Positions 33,948 through 44,750 are shown, numbered from the stretch's first letter. The stretch: DNA of 64,000 nt from Lautropia sp. (GCA_030527825.1 JAUNAC010000001.1:806001-870000), one strand, 5' to 3'. Program-made: numbers and translations. The notes: generated by a model from the sequence alone, not told the origin.

Positions 33948-34217
33948 GTGCTGAACAGGATCAATATCGTGCTGGCCCTGCTACTGATGACAGCCGCCCT
34001 GCTGCTTGTCACTGCACAGAATCGCACGCGCCGTTTGAGTACCGAAATCGAGCAGGCGCAGGGTCAGACTCGGGAGCTTGATGTGCGATTGTCCCAACTG
34101 CAGATCGAGATCACGCGGCTGGCAAAACCATCCTTGCTGGATACCCGAGCACGACAGGACCTGGGCATGATCGCGCCCACGCCAGAGCGAACGATTTATC
34201 TGAGAGGAAGTCGCTGA
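33948..34217 (+). CDS. ftsL: Cell division protein FtsL
   Basis: A small bitopic membrane protein of the divisome, 89 residues, that joins FtsB and FtsQ to activate FtsW/FtsI. One membrane segment (INIVLALLLMTAALLLVTAQ) is followed by a periplasmic coiled-coil region (TEIEQAQGQTRELDVRLSQL) and the C-terminal motif DLGMIAPTPERTIYL. The start is GTG 33948, preceded by TAGGAG. Its stop shares one base with the ftsI start. Confidence 0.93.
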   Translation: MLNRINIVLALLLMTAALLLVTAQNRTRRLSTEIEQAQGQTRELDVRLSQLQIEITRLAKPSLLDTRARQDLGMIAPTPERTIYLRGSR

Positions 34218-36196
34218 TGCCAAAATCAGTCAAATTCGCCGATCCACATCTGCTGCAGGCCCGCCTGCAGCTGTGGCGCTCTCGGTTCATGTTCGCGCTG
34301 CTGTTCGTGGCGTTTTCCGCGTTGTGCGTCAAGGCGTTCTACTTGCAGACGGCATCGAAGCCGTTTCTGCAGGCGCAGGGTGCGCAGCGCTATGAAAGAA
34401 CCATTGAACTGCAGGCCAACCGTGGCAGGATTCTGGACCGACACGGAGTGGTTTTGGCATCGAGTCTTCCGGCTCGGTCCATCTGGGCGTACGCGGATCG
34501 TGTCGATCTCGCGGATCCCCGTCTTCTGGATTTATCCCGCCTGTTGGGCATGAAGGCAGAGGAGCTGCAGACTAAACTCACCCACGGCGATCGCAGTTTT
34601 GTTTTTCTCAAGCGCCAGGTTGATCTGGATACCGCGGAGCGGATCGCTGCATTGCGCATTCATGGCATTGGGCAGGACAGCGAGTACAAGCGTAATTATC
34701 CGGAAGGTGAAATCGCCGCTCATCTGGTTGGTTTCACAGATCTCGCGCATGTTGGCCAAGAGGGGCTGGAGCTCGCCTTCCAGTCAACATTGGCAGGCCG
34801 GCCGGGGAGCAGACGTGTTATCCGTGATGGCAGTGGCCACATCATCAGTGATATTGACCAGATCAGGGAGCCCCAGAATGGGCATGATCTGAAGCTGACA
34901 ATTGATTCAAGAATTCAATATCAGGCGTTTCAGGCGGTCAAAGATGCCGTCATCAGCCAGCAGGCCAAGGCCGGAGCAGCGGTTGTACTTGATGCGCGCA
35001 ACGGGCAGATTCTGGCATTGGCAAACTGGCCTTCCTATAATCCGGCTGACCGGAGCACATTGAGTGGCAAGAGTCTTCGCAATCGTGCGATTACCGATCT
35101 GTATGAGCCTGGTTCCACGTTGAAGGTATTCACCGCCGCATTGGCGTTGGACAGCGGACGCTATACACCTTCGTCGTTATTTGATGCTCGTGAAGGCTTC
35201 ATGAAGATTGGGCCGGATATCATTCGGGATGCCCACAGAAATAAGGATCTCCTGACGCTTCAGCAAGTCATTCAGAAGAGTTCGAATATCGGCACAGCAA
35301 AGATGGCATTAAGCATGCCCGCCGAAGATCACTGGAAGATTTTGGATGCTGTTGGCATTGGTCAGGCGCCACGTATTGGTTTCCCTGGGGCGGCGGCCGG
35401 CCGTTTGCGTCCCTACGCCAAATGGAAGCCGATTGAACATGCCACAATTTCATACGGACATGGCCTGTCGGTATCGCTATTGCAAATGGCGAGGGCATAT
35501 ACGGTTTTCGCCGGTGCAGGCGATGTATTGCCGGCCCAATTGATCATTCCGGAGGATGAGCGCCGGGTACGCGCAATCCAGGTATCGACCCATGCGTTGA
35601 ACGCCCTGAGCGGGGCGGAGGCCAGGGGCACCGCGGTTATTCGCCCACAGACGGCCGCTACCATGCGTCATATCTTAGAAATGTCCGCTGGCAACAAAGA
35701 TGCCGTCAGCAAGGCGGCGGTACCGGGTTATCGCGTTGGGGGCAAGACAGGTACGAGTAAAAAGCTTGAAGGTGGCCATTACGTCAAGAAATACGTCAGC
35801 TCTTTCATTGGCATGGCGCCCATGTCCAGTCCTCGCGTGATCGTGGCCGTCATGATTGATGAGCCAAACGCTGGTAAATACTACGGATCAGATATCGCTG
35901 CTCCGGTGTTTTCACGCATAACCGGCGAAGCATTACATACCTTGGCTGTAGAACCAGATGCGCCGTTCGAAACCATGATCTCTCCCACAGCTCCCGGCTT
36001 GCTGGCTGCACAGGGGACATCTCAGCGCGGGATGGATGGCAGAAGAGGAAGTGTTCAGAATATCAGTGTCTCGCGTGGCAGATTTATGCCTCAGTCAGGG
36101 GTAAGGACAAAAACGTCCATGCAGGACGACGCAAAGCCCCGACTGGCAGTGCGTCAGGAGGGTGATCATCTGGTTGCTGGCCGGGGAGGCGCTTAA
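34217..36196 (+). CDS. ftsI: Septal peptidoglycan transpeptidase FtsI (PBP3)
   Basis: Cross-links septal peptidoglycan together with FtsW. The 659-residue protein has an N-terminal membrane anchor (about 25-45), the pedestal domain beginning at RGRILDRHGVVLA, and a transpeptidase domain with S300-TLK, SSN (355-357) and K510-TG. The catalytic core ends near residue 576; E. coli FtsI is 588 residues. A further tail of about 83 residues (SPTAPGLLAAQGTSQR, then MDGRRGSVQN) is low complexity and basic and has no known counterpart to me. Starts inside the ftsL stop codon and ends inside the murE start (TAATG). Confidence 0.96.
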   Translation: MPKSVKFADPHLLQARLQLWRSRFMFALLFVAFSALCVKAFYLQTASKPFLQAQGAQRYERTIELQANRGRILDRHGVVLASSLPARSIWAYADRVDLADPRLLDLSRLLGMKAEELQTKLTHGDRSFVFLKRQVDLDTAERIAALRIHGIGQDSEYKRNYPEGEIAAHLVGFTDLAHVGQEGLELAFQSTLAGRPGSRRVIRDGSGHIISDIDQIREPQNGHDLKLTIDSRIQYQAFQAVKDAVISQQAKAGAAVVLDARNGQILALANWPSYNPADRSTLSGKSLRNRAITDLYEPGSTLKVFTAALALDSGRYTPSSLFDAREGFMKIGPDIIRDAHRNKDLLTLQQVIQKSSNIGTAKMALSMPAEDHWKILDAVGIGQAPRIGFPGAAAGRLRPYAKWKPIEHATISYGHGLSVSLLQMARAYTVFAGAGDVLPAQLIIPEDERRVRAIQVSTHALNALSGAEARGTAVIRPQTAATMRHILEMSAGNKDAVSKAAVPGYRVGGKTGTSKKLEGGHYVKKYVSSFIGMAPMSSPRVIVAVMIDEPNAGKYYGSDIAAPVFSRITGEALHTLAVEPDAPFETMISPTAPGLLAAQGTSQRGMDGRRGSVQNISVSRGRFMPQSGVRTKTSMQDDAKPRLAVRQEGDHLVAGRGGA

Positions 36197-38169
36197 TGCA
36201 GGCGGCCTGGAATACTTCCAGCACAGTCTCCCTGCCGATGCTGGTTTCCTGGTTGCGACAGCATCTATCGGACAGTGCTCATCTGGTGTCGGACAGTCGC
36301 CGGGTCATGGTCGGCGATGCATTCTTTGCACTGCCGGGTGCCCGTCATCATGGTGTGTCATTTATTGCACAGGCCATCCAGAGGGGGGCCGCTGCCATCG
36401 TTGTGGTCGTGCCACCTGGTCAGGAACCTGCGTCGCCGACCAGATCATCTGAATGGTTCAGGGTTGCCTGCGCAGCGGATATCCCGATTTGCTGTGTTGT
36501 CTGTGGTTCAGACAGTCTCGGTGAAATAGCTAACGATTATTATTGCAACCCAAGTCGTGCGCTAAATGTTGTGGCGGTCACCGGAACGAACGGAAAGACC
36601 AGTACAACGTACTGGATTGCACAGGGTATGAATGACCGGTTGCACGGACAGGCAGATTCAAAAATGGGTAGCCTGCCTGGATTCGGCGCGGCATTATCTG
36701 GGCTCACGATCGCGCTCGATGGTGAGGGAGAGAACCCAGTTCCGAACGAACATGGGCGGGCGGTCGTCATTGGGACAAGTGGTGCCGGCAATCCGGAAGC
36801 TCCTGAGTACATGGGCTTGACGACGCCTGACGCACTGACACTCCAGACATTGTTTCATCAATTCCATGCACAGGAGCCGGATGCAGTATCCGTCGTGGCG
36901 ATGGAAGCGTCATCAATTGGTCTGGATCAGGGGCGCATGACGGGTACTGCTGTTCATACTGCCGTATTCACCAATCTGACGCGTGATCATCTGGATTATC
37001 ACGGCTCGATGGATGCATATGGTGCTGCCAAATGCACGTTATTTTCCTGGCCAAGTCTGCGGGCTGCGGTGGTAAATCTTGGTGATCCGCTGGCTGTGGA
37101 CATCCTCGACACGCTGCATCGTCATCCTGCATCGCCAAAAATCATTGGGTATTGGGTCAATAGCGCGCATGGAGTGCCTGAAGCCGGTGGCGCAATTGAT
37201 GAATTCCATTCCATGGATGATGATGCCCGTGATCGCCTGAGAGTTTTTTATGAGCAGGCCATGCGCTGCGATGAGGTTCTTGAGCTCGTACCGGAAAAGG
37301 GCACAGATCGGCAACATATGCTGATGATGTTTCCAGGGCAACTGGTTTCCCAGTTGCTGGAGAAACCCGCCGAAGGAGATGCAGCCAGCGCTGGCATGCA
37401 CGCAGCTGGTGACGACCCTTTGATGAGGCAGCAGCATCTGCAGCGCATGTTTCGCAACGTCGCCTTGTTGCGGCTGCGTGTGCTGGGGCGCTTCAACATG
37501 GAAAATGTGCTGGCGGCGGCTGGTGCATGGCGCTCCCTTGGCTGGAATTTCCCTGCCATTGTCGACGGAATACAACAATTGAAGCCTGTTCCGGGACGAA
37601 TGGAGGTGGTGGGCGTCTCTGGAACATCGGCGGATGGTTGTACGTCTGAAGGTGAAGGATTTCCCACCGGCAGTGACATTGATTTGCGCCAGTTCCCTAC
37701 CGTCGTAGTTGATTACGCGCACACGCCGGATGCTTTGACCAATGTGCTGCTGGCACTGCGCGAGCTTGCGCAGAGTCGGGGGAGCACCCTGCACTGTGTT
37801 TTCGGTGCTGGTGGAAATCGGGATCGCGGGAAACGGCCTGAAATGGCTTCAGCTGTGCAGGCGGTCGCTGATCGCATTATTGTGACCAGTGACAACCCGA
37901 GGAATGAAGCGCCGGAGCAGATTGTTGAGGACATTTGTTCTGGCCTGTCAGGCGAAGGCTGGAAAGTTGTCCTGGATCGACAGGTGGCCATCGAAGAGAC
38001 CATTGCGTCTGCCTCTCCGGCCGATGTGGTGCTGATTGCAGGAAAGGGGCGTGAACGCACACAGGAGGTCAACGGAGTTTTTCATCCGTTTTCTGACGTG
38101 GATATAGCGCGTCAGGCGCTGGAAGGATATCGACCGCAGACTGCCCGGGTGGGAGGTGTCCATGTTTGA
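36196..38169 (+). CDS. murE: UDP-MurNAc-tripeptide synthetase (meso-DAP adding)
   Basis: Adds meso-diaminopimelate to UDP-MurNAc-L-Ala-D-Glu. The ATP loop GTNGKTS is at 130-136, TNLTRDHLDYHG at 259-270, the lysine to be carbamylated in YGAAK (K279), VVVDYAHTPDAL near 503-514, and DNPR at 566-569, the motif that selects meso-DAP. At 657 residues it is about 160 longer than E. coli MurE. The extra length is in insertions at about 146-206, 325-425 and 472-498, which are acidic, Gly/Asp/Glu-rich or helical. All catalytic motifs remain intact. Overlaps ftsI by one base and murF by eight. Confidence 0.95.
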   Translation: MQAAWNTSSTVSLPMLVSWLRQHLSDSAHLVSDSRRVMVGDAFFALPGARHHGVSFIAQAIQRGAAAIVVVVPPGQEPASPTRSSEWFRVACAADIPICCVVCGSDSLGEIANDYYCNPSRALNVVAVTGTNGKTSTTYWIAQGMNDRLHGQADSKMGSLPGFGAALSGLTIALDGEGENPVPNEHGRAVVIGTSGAGNPEAPEYMGLTTPDALTLQTLFHQFHAQEPDAVSVVAMEASSIGLDQGRMTGTAVHTAVFTNLTRDHLDYHGSMDAYGAAKCTLFSWPSLRAAVVNLGDPLAVDILDTLHRHPASPKIIGYWVNSAHGVPEAGGAIDEFHSMDDDARDRLRVFYEQAMRCDEVLELVPEKGTDRQHMLMMFPGQLVSQLLEKPAEGDAASAGMHAAGDDPLMRQQHLQRMFRNVALLRLRVLGRFNMENVLAAAGAWRSLGWNFPAIVDGIQQLKPVPGRMEVVGVSGTSADGCTSEGEGFPTGSDIDLRQFPTVVVDYAHTPDALTNVLLALRELAQSRGSTLHCVFGAGGNRDRGKRPEMASAVQAVADRIIVTSDNPRNEAPEQIVEDICSGLSGEGWKVVLDRQVAIEETIASASPADVVLIAGKGRERTQEVNGVFHPFSDVDIARQALEGYRPQTARVGGVHV

Positions 38170-39583
38170 CCTGCGTGGCATGTACCGGTGCCTGGCCGAC
38201 GCGACGATGTTCGGCCGTGGAAATGAACGATTCTCGGGTATATCAACGGACACCAGATCCCTGCGCGCTGGAGACCTCTATATCGCATTGAGAGGTGAGC
38301 GGCTGGATGGTCATCAGTTCCTGGATGATGCCTTGAAGGCTGGCGCAGCAGGTCTCATGACCGAGGTTGATCCCCGCGCGTTCAAAGTGCCCGCATTGTG
38401 GGTGCCGGACACCCGGCGCGCATTGGGTGCCCTGGCTGCCGGATGGCGCCGCGCTGTGGATTGCCCGCTGATCGGGATTACGGGCAGCAATGGCAAGACC
38501 ACCACCAAAGAGATGATTGCCGCCATTCTGGCGGCTCATTTCGGCAAGGAACAGGTTCTGGCTACGCGCGGCAATTTCAATAATGACATCGGCGTTCCCC
38601 TTACCTTGCTTCGTCTTGATGCGTCGCACCGTTTGGGCGTCGTCGAAATGGGCATGAACCATCCTGGTGAGATTGCAAAGCTGGCCGCCATGGTGAAGCC
38701 CGATGTGGCACTGGTATTGAACGCCCAGCGTGAACACCAGGAGTTCCTGAATGGCCCGCAAGCGACTGCCCGTGAAAATGGCAGCGTTTTTCTGGAGCTC
38801 TCCAGTGCAGGGGTGGCGGTCTTTCCCGGGGATGACCCATGCACGCCAATTTGGCAACAGATGGCGGAGAGACGTCGGGTGCTGTGCTTCGGTTTGGTGG
38901 ATGATTTGGGCAGTCCGGAAGCCGGCAGCCGCGGTCGCGGGCAGTCGACCGATTCTTTGCCCCCGCTGACGGTGGCAGCCGCTCGCAACTCCCGCCCGGA
39001 AAGTTTTCGGGCGCGTTTGGGTGACGAATTGGTGGAAATCCGCCTCGGCATTGTTGGCCGTCACAACGTCCATAATGCACTGGCTGCGGCAGCCTGCTCA
39101 TGGGCTGCCGGCATCCCTGTAGAAGCCATTGTGCGCGGCCTCGCTGATTTTATGCCTGCGAATGGCAGGTTGCAGCGCAAGCTGGGTCCGGCAGGTTCGG
39201 CAATTATCGATGACACCTACAACGCCAATCCAGACTCCATGCGAGCTGCCATTGATGTCCTGATGGATCAGCCGGCACCACGCCTGCTCATCATGGGTGA
39301 CATGGCTGAAACCGGCGCCCATTCTGAAGCATTCCATCGCGAGGTCGGCGCATATGCATCCAGCCAGGGTGTTGAGATGGTCTGGACCGTGGGGCATGAC
39401 ATGAAATTTGCCGCGGTTGCGGAAAAATTCCTGCACTGGCCATCGGTGGATGATCTGCTGGCATCGCATCCAGAGATGCCAGCAGGCTATGCCAGCGTGC
39501 TGATTAAGGGATCGCGTTTCATGAGGATGGAGCGGATTGTCAATGCGTGGGTGTATCCCCCATCATCGGTGGAGGGGCTCTGA
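38162..39583 (+). CDS. murF: UDP-MurNAc-tripeptide:D-Ala-D-Ala ligase
   Basis: Adds D-Ala-D-Ala to complete the UDP-MurNAc-pentapeptide. ATG 38162 follows GGGAGG and lies within the last eight bases of murE; an in-frame GTG two codons earlier is possible. The 473-residue protein has [17 protein letters not shown], the ATP loop [14 protein letters not shown], the conserved [10 protein letters not shown], and [16 protein letters not shown]. Slightly longer than E. coli MurF (452), with a short Ser/Arg-rich insertion around residues 257-272 ([16 protein letters not shown]). Ends in TGATG, sharing a base with mraY. Confidence 0.96.
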   Translation: MFDLRGMYRCLADATMFGRGNERFSGISTDTRSLRAGDLYIALRGERLDGHQFLDDALKAGAAGLMTEVDPRAFKVPALWVPDTRRALGALAAGWRRAVDCPLIGITGSNGKTTTKEMIAAILAAHFGKEQVLATRGNFNNDIGVPLTLLRLDASHRLGVVEMGMNHPGEIAKLAAMVKPDVALVLNAQREHQEFLNGPQATARENGSVFLELSSAGVAVFPGDDPCTPIWQQMAERRRVLCFGLVDDLGSPEAGSRGRGQSTDSLPPLTVAAARNSRPESFRARLGDELVEIRLGIVGRHNVHNALAAAACSWAAGIPVEAIVRGLADFMPANGRLQRKLGPAGSAIIDDTYNANPDSMRAAIDVLMDQPAPRLLIMGDMAETGAHSEAFHREVGAYASSQGVEMVWTVGHDMKFAAVAEKFLHWPSVDDLLASHPEMPAGYASVLIKGSRFMRMERIVNAWVYPPSSVEGL

Positions 39584-40752
39584 TGCTTCTGCTGATTGCA
39601 CAATGGCTGGCTGGAGAATATAGGCTTTTTTCAGTATTTAGCTATATAACATTGCGCGCCGTGCTGGCCACGCTGACGGCGCTGTTTATTGGGCTGATAT
39701 GTGGCCCGATGGTGATCCGGCGTCTGACTGCCATGAAAATTGGCCAGGCAGTCAGACAGGATGGACCTCAGACGCATCTCATCAAATCAGGGACACCAAC
39801 CATGGGTGGTGTTCTGGTTTTGATTTCTGTCGGATTGTCCACTCTGCTTTGGGCAGACCTCAGCAACCGATTCGTCTGGGTGGTACTGGTGGTCACACTG
39901 GGATTTGGCCTGATCGGCTGGGTGGATGATTACCGCAAGGTCGTCCACCACAATCCCAAAGGGATGTCCGCGAGAGAAAAGTATTTCTGGCAGAGCGCTC
40001 TGGGATTGCTGGCGGCCATCTACCTGGCGTTCACCATACCTACTCAGTCTCTGGCTGAGGCTTTCCAGTTGTTTCATCAGTGGATGAGCAGTGGCTTTTC
40101 CATGTCGCTGCCAGAGGCCGCGCATCTGCAGATTCCCTTTTTCAAGGAACTGAACATTCCTCTGGGTGTGGCAGGTTTTGTGGTCTTGACCTATTTCGTC
40201 ATTGTGGGAACCAGCAATGCGGTCAACCTCACCGATGGTGCGGACGGGCTGGCCATTATGCCTGCGGTGCTGGTGGGAGGGGCGCTGGGGGTTTTTGCCT
40301 ATGTCACCGGCAATGCCGTCTTTTCCCGTTATCTTCTCATTTCATATGTTCCCGGTGCCGGAGAGCTGATTGTGCTGTGTGGCGCCATATTTGGCGCCGG
40401 GCTCAGCTTCCTGTGGTTCAACGCCTATCCTGCGCAGGTTTTCATGGGGGATGTCGGCGCATTGGCATTGGGTGCAGCACTAGGCGTTATCTCGGTGATT
40501 GTTCGTCAGGAGATCATGTTGTTCATGATGGGTGGCGTGTTTGTGGCAGAAACCATTTCCGTCATGTTGCAGGTGTCCTGGTTTAAATACACCAAGCGCA
40601 AGTATGGCGTGGGCCGGCGGATTTTCCGCATGGCCCCACTGCATCATCATTTTGAAGTCGGTGGCGTCAAGGAATCTCAGGTCGTCGTTCGTTTTTGGAT
40701 AGTGACGATGGTGCTGGTGCTGTTTGGTCTGTCTTCCCTGAAACTGCGTTGA
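39583..40752 (+). CDS. mraY: Phospho-MurNAc-pentapeptide translocase MraY
   Basis: Transfers phospho-MurNAc-pentapeptide to undecaprenyl phosphate, giving lipid I in the inner membrane. From ATG 39583 the protein has 389 residues and about ten membrane segments. Motifs: [18 protein letters not shown] with the paired aspartates, [24 protein letters not shown] and the C-terminal [11 protein letters not shown]. Start follows the murF stop as TGATG. murD begins eight bases downstream. Confidence 0.97.
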   Translation: MLLLIAQWLAGEYRLFSVFSYITLRAVLATLTALFIGLICGPMVIRRLTAMKIGQAVRQDGPQTHLIKSGTPTMGGVLVLISVGLSTLLWADLSNRFVWVVLVVTLGFGLIGWVDDYRKVVHHNPKGMSAREKYFWQSALGLLAAIYLAFTIPTQSLAEAFQLFHQWMSSGFSMSLPEAAHLQIPFFKELNIPLGVAGFVVLTYFVIVGTSNAVNLTDGADGLAIMPAVLVGGALGVFAYVTGNAVFSRYLLISYVPGAGELIVLCGAIFGAGLSFLWFNAYPAQVFMGDVGALALGAALGVISVIVRQEIMLFMMGGVFVAETISVMLQVSWFKYTKRKYGVGRRIFRMAPLHHHFEVGGVKESQVVVRFWIVTMVLVLFGLSSLKLR

Positions 40753-40759
40753 GGTGGCC

Positions 40760-42421
40760 ATGATCGAGCTTGCCCAAAAACGCACCGTTGTCATTGGTCT
40801 GGGTCAGTCCGGCTTGGCGATGGCCTGCTGGTTGACCCTGGCTGGCAGTGAAGTATGGGTGTTTGATGATCGGGAACAGCCGCCAGGACTGGATCTGCTG
40901 CATGAGCGCGCCCCAAAGGCCCAGTTTCGGAGGAGGTCCCTGGACGCGGAATTGCTGTCCGAAGTCGATGGGATTGACTTGCTGGCCTGGAGTCCGGGGG
41001 TGTCGATTGAAACCGGTGGTGGGTCTGCGCTGTATGCGGCTGCCCGCTCGCAGGGTATTCCGGTATATGGCGAGCTGGATTTTTTCATGGACGCAATCCA
41101 TGCGCTTCGTCGGGCTGGTGCGCACAGTGATGTCGTGGCGATTACCGGTACCAATGGCAAGACCACGGTTACACGGCTGTGCGCTTTTCTTGCTCAGGCC
41201 GCAGGGATTTCGGCTCAGGCCGTAGGCAATATTGGGCCGTCAATGCTGGATGGATTGATGATCAACCTGGCCAAGGGCGATATTCAGATTGTTTCCTTGT
41301 TGCGTCAGGGTGAATCAGCAGCTGAGCGGGTGGGCGATGTCGATGATGACTCTGCCGCGTGCCTCCTGAAGAATGTGCTGCCGCGTCTGTGGGTACTGGA
41401 ACTCTCTAGTTTTCAGCTGGCTGTTGCAAGGCCGCCTGCCTGCCGGGCTGCCGTGGTACTCAATATTACGCCGGATCACCTTGACTGGCATGAGTCTATG
41501 GAGAGCTACCGGACAGCCAAGCTGCGTATTTATCATGCAGCGGATCGCCGGATTGTCAATTTGGATGATCCTTTGGTGGATCCCGAGACTTCTGCTATCC
41601 CGTGTACTGAGCAGAGTGAGGGGCTGAGTACGGCTTCAGGCAGGCGTCGGGTTGTTAAACCTGACAATGCAAACCTTCCTGTGCAGGCAGCGCGCACCGG
41701 CTATTCACTACAGGCGCCTGGACACGCGGGCGACTTTGGGATGGCATACGATGGCGGTCTCGCCTGGCTGGCCGAAGCTGTACCAGATGAGCCGGTGGGC
41801 GGGCGCCGTCGAAAATCCGGGACGATTGGTTTCTCGGTAAACCGATTGATGCCGGCGGATGCATTGCGCGTCCAGGGGACCCACAATCATTCAAATGTGC
41901 TGGCAGCCCTGGCGCTACTGCGTGCTTGTGGCGTTCCTTTGCGTTCGATGCTACATGCACTGAGAGATTTCGTGGCAGATCATCATCGGTGCGAACCTAT
42001 CGCTGTGATCGGGGGGGTTGAATATATTGATGATAGTAAAGGAACCAATGTTGGGGCGACAGCGGCTGCTCTGCAAGGGATGGGTCGGCGTTCAGTTCTG
42101 ATTGCGGGGGGCGTGGGCAAGGGGCAGGATTTTTCCCCATTAGCCCCTGTGGTTGCAGCTCATGCACGCGCAGTAGTGCTGATCGGGAGGGATGCCCCAC
42201 TGCTTCGCCAGGCATTTCGTGATACGGGTTTGCCTGTTAAAGAGGCGGTTGATATGGTTTCCGCCGTTCATGAAGCCGCTCATTTTGCCCAGTCTGGGGA
42301 TGTGGTTTTGTTGTCGCCTGCCTGTGCCAGTTTCGACATGTTTCGTAGTTATGCTCATCGAGGTGAGGTATTTGCCGAGGCAGTGCGTCGAATGGGTGAG
42401 GAGGCTGGCCAGCCATGCTGA
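40760..42421 (+). CDS. murD: UDP-MurNAc-L-Ala:D-Glu ligase
   Basis: Adds D-glutamate to UDP-MurNAc-L-Ala. N-terminal dinucleotide-like fold VVIGLGQSG, ATP loop GTNGKTTVT at 130-138, NITPDHLDWH at 235-244, the lysine to be carbamylated (K254, in RTAKLRIY), THNHSNVLAAL and DDSKGTNVGAT. At 553 residues it is more than 100 longer than the E. coli enzyme (438). Extra segments are at about 170-205 (acidic, VGDVDDDS) and 275-360 (CTEQSEGLSTASGRRR, then EPVGGRRRKSG). ATG 40760 is preferred over GTG 40754. Overlaps ftsW by seven bases. Confidence 0.95.
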   Translation: MIELAQKRTVVIGLGQSGLAMACWLTLAGSEVWVFDDREQPPGLDLLHERAPKAQFRRRSLDAELLSEVDGIDLLAWSPGVSIETGGGSALYAAARSQGIPVYGELDFFMDAIHALRRAGAHSDVVAITGTNGKTTVTRLCAFLAQAAGISAQAVGNIGPSMLDGLMINLAKGDIQIVSLLRQGESAAERVGDVDDDSAACLLKNVLPRLWVLELSSFQLAVARPPACRAAVVLNITPDHLDWHESMESYRTAKLRIYHAADRRIVNLDDPLVDPETSAIPCTEQSEGLSTASGRRRVVKPDNANLPVQAARTGYSLQAPGHAGDFGMAYDGGLAWLAEAVPDEPVGGRRRKSGTIGFSVNRLMPADALRVQGTHNHSNVLAALALLRACGVPLRSMLHALRDFVADHHRCEPIAVIGGVEYIDDSKGTNVGATAAALQGMGRRSVLIAGGVGKGQDFSPLAPVVAAHARAVVLIGRDAPLLRQAFRDTGLPVKEAVDMVSAVHEAAHFAQSGDVVLLSPACASFDMFRSYAHRGEVFAEAVRRMGEEAGQPC

Positions 42422-43686
42422 AGCGTCTCGTTTCTTTTTGGTTACACAGATGGCGACCTGTCACTGCTGGGCCGCTAGCTTCAGCGAATGGTGGCGGACG
42501 TCGTATCGCCGGTTCTCGCGGTGTGGCGCAACGCTCCGCAAAGATGGCGCACGTTCAGCATTTTGATGAAGCTTTGCTCTGGATGACGGCGCTTTTGCTG
42601 GGGTTCGGGTTGGTCATGGTGTATTCGGCCTCCATCGCCGTATTAGAAAAGCGTATGCCCTCAGGAGACCAGTCGACTTATTATCTTATCCGTCAGAGCG
42701 CAGCCATAGGTGCTGCGTTGCTGGCGGGCGTATTTGCCTATGCGGTTCCGCCTGCACGCTGGCAGAAATTGGCTATGCCCCTTTTCTTCATCGGGGTATT
42801 GCTCCTTGGTCTGGTGTTTGTTCCCGGGGTTGGCAAGCGTGCCGGTGGCGCGGAGCGCTGGGTGTCGCTCGGATTCACGACTATACAACCGACCGAATTA
42901 ATGAAATTGTTGGTAGTGTTGTATGTTGCCGATTATGCGGTGCGCAAGCAAGCGCTGATGCACCATTTGTGGAGAGCTTTTGTTCCCATGGCAATAGCGC
43001 TGTCGCTGGTCGGCCTTTTAATCATGAGGCAACCGGATCTGGGAGCTTTGATCGTTATTCTGTTGGTAGCCATGGGGGTTTTATTCCTGGGTGGAATGAA
43101 TCCGAAATTGTTTTTTGGTATGGCGACCTTTTTGATTGCCGTTTTTGCTGCGTTTATTCTTTTTGTGCCGTTCAGGCGAGCCCGGTTTTTTTCCTATCTG
43201 GATCCATTTGCCCGTGCCAATGCCGAGGGAAGCAGTTACCAATTGACACATTCGCTCATGGCGATCGGTAAGGGCGAATGGCTGGGTAGCGGATTGGGGG
43301 CCGGAGTGGCAAAACTTAACTTTTTGCCGGAACCGCATACAGACTTTCTGTTCGCCACGATCGGAGAAGAGCTGGGAATGATCGGGATGCTCGCCGTGAT
43401 TCTGATGTTTTTCTGGATTGTCCGACGTTGCTTCGAGATTGGCAGACAAGCCATCGCGTTCGATGAGTTTTTCAATGGTCTAGTTGCCCAGGGTATAGGG
43501 CTTTGGATCGGGTTACAGGTATTTATCAATCTTGGGGTAAATCTGGGTTTGTTGCCGACCAAGGGTTTGACGCTTCCATTCATGAGTTTCGGGGGGAGCG
43601 CCATTCTTATGAATTGTGTCGCTATGGCTATCGTACTGCGCATCGATGTTGAAAATCGCAGGCTGATGCGAGGGAAGATGGCATGA
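42415..43686 (+). CDS. ftsW: Septal peptidoglycan polymerase FtsW
   Basis: SEDS-family lipid II glycosyltransferase that works with FtsI at the septum. The 423-residue protein has a hydrophilic N-terminus of about 50 residues and ten membrane segments. Typical motifs are MVYSASIAVLEKR, TIQPTELMKLLVVLY, MRQPDLGALIVI, LGAGVAKLNFLPEPHTDFLFA (the catalytic-loop region) and PFMSFGGSAI. Overlaps murD by seven bases and murG by four (ATGA). Confidence 0.96.
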   Translation: MLKRLVSFWLHRWRPVTAGPLASANGGGRRIAGSRGVAQRSAKMAHVQHFDEALLWMTALLLGFGLVMVYSASIAVLEKRMPSGDQSTYYLIRQSAAIGAALLAGVFAYAVPPARWQKLAMPLFFIGVLLLGLVFVPGVGKRAGGAERWVSLGFTTIQPTELMKLLVVLYVADYAVRKQALMHHLWRAFVPMAIALSLVGLLIMRQPDLGALIVILLVAMGVLFLGGMNPKLFFGMATFLIAVFAAFILFVPFRRARFFSYLDPFARANAEGSSYQLTHSLMAIGKGEWLGSGLGAGVAKLNFLPEPHTDFLFATIGEELGMIGMLAVILMFFWIVRRCFEIGRQAIAFDEFFNGLVAQGIGLWIGLQVFINLGVNLGLLPTKGLTLPFMSFGGSAILMNCVAMAIVLRIDVENRRLMRGKMA

Positions 43687-44750
43687 AGGATAGGTGTGCA
43701 CTGATCATGGCCGGAGGAACGGGGGGGCATATTTTCCCTGGCTTGGCCGTGGCCGAACAGCTTCGTCAGCGTGGTTGGCAGGTATTTTGGCTGGGGAATC
43801 CGGATGGAATGGAGGCATTGTTGGTGCCCCAACGCGATATCGACATGAAGCCGGTACATTTTCAGGGGGTGCGTGGAAAGGGATTGGGTGCCAAATTGAA
43901 GGCGCCGCTACGGTTGCTACGCGCCTGTCGGGAGGCGCGGCGGGCGTTCGATGAAGTGAAGCCGGATGTCGTTTTGGGTATGGGGGGGTATGTCACGGTT
44001 CCTGGCGGCATTGTCGCCCGCATGCAGGGTGTGCCCATGGTGCTTCATGAACAGAATTCGGTTGCAGGCATGGCTAACCGATTTTTGGCCCGGTTTGCTG
44101 CTCGCGTGCTAGTGGCATTTCCAGGTGCCATGTCTCACGCACGATGGGTAGGAAATCCCGTCAACCGGGCGATTTCTGCCATTCCATCACCCGAATTGCG
44201 TTATCGTGAACGCACTGGCCCTTTGAAGGTTTTGGTGGTGGGGGGAAGCCTTGGGGCACAGATTTTTAATCGCATCATTCCCAATGCCTTTGGTCTGATT
44301 GAGCCGGATAAGCGGCCCGAGATTCTTCATCAGAGTGGACGGGCCCATCTGGAAGAATTGCGCGCTAATTACAAAACGGCGGCGGTTGATGCCGACACGG
44401 TGGCTTTTATTGACAATATGGCTGATGCGTACGCCGAGGCGGATCTGGTGATTGCCCGAGCTGGTGCGACAACCGTGTCTGAATTGGCAGCAGCTGGTGT
44501 GGCGTCCATCTTGATTCCCTTCCCTCATGCGGTGGATGACCATCAGACCGGGAACGCCAGATTTTTGTCTGAAACCGGGGCCGCCATACTTATTCCTCAA
44601 CATGAATTGACACCATCAGGGCTCGCATCACTATTGGCGCAGTTTTCCCGCAGCGCGCTGGCTGCTATGGCAGTCAAGGCGCGATCGCTTGGCAAATCAG
44701 ATGCCGCAGCGATTGTGGCCGATACCTGTGAAGGGGTTGCAAAATCATGA
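43683..44750 (+). CDS. murG: Lipid II synthase MurG
   Basis: Membrane-associated glycosyltransferase adding GlcNAc to lipid I. The 355-residue protein has the N-terminal [42 protein letters not shown], and in the C-terminal domain [12 protein letters not shown] and [15 protein letters not shown]. Normal length, without the insertions seen in the neighbouring ligases. Overlaps ftsW and murC by four bases each. Confidence 0.97.
   Translation: MKDRCALIMAGGTGGHIFPGLAVAEQLRQRGWQVFWLGNPDGMEALLVPQRDIDMKPVHFQGVRGKGLGAKLKAPLRLLRACREARRAFDEVKPDVVLGMGGYVTVPGGIVARMQGVPMVLHEQNSVAGMANRFLARFAARVLVAFPGAMSHARWVGNPVNRAISAIPSPELRYRERTGPLKVLVVGGSLGAQIFNRIIPNAFGLIEPDKRPEILHQSGRAHLEELRANYKTAAVDADTVAFIDNMADAYAEADLVIARAGATTVSELAAAGVASILIPFPHAVDDHQTGNARFLSETGAAILIPQHELTPSGLASLLAQFSRSALAAMAVKARSLGKSDAAAIVADTCEGVAKS

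Noticed and set aside
37039-37794. 251-codon minus-strand open frame opposite murE
   Set aside because: Shadow of murE; high GC makes long antisense frames common here. It covers the odd MurE insertion, but the MurE frame continues with conserved motifs on both sides.
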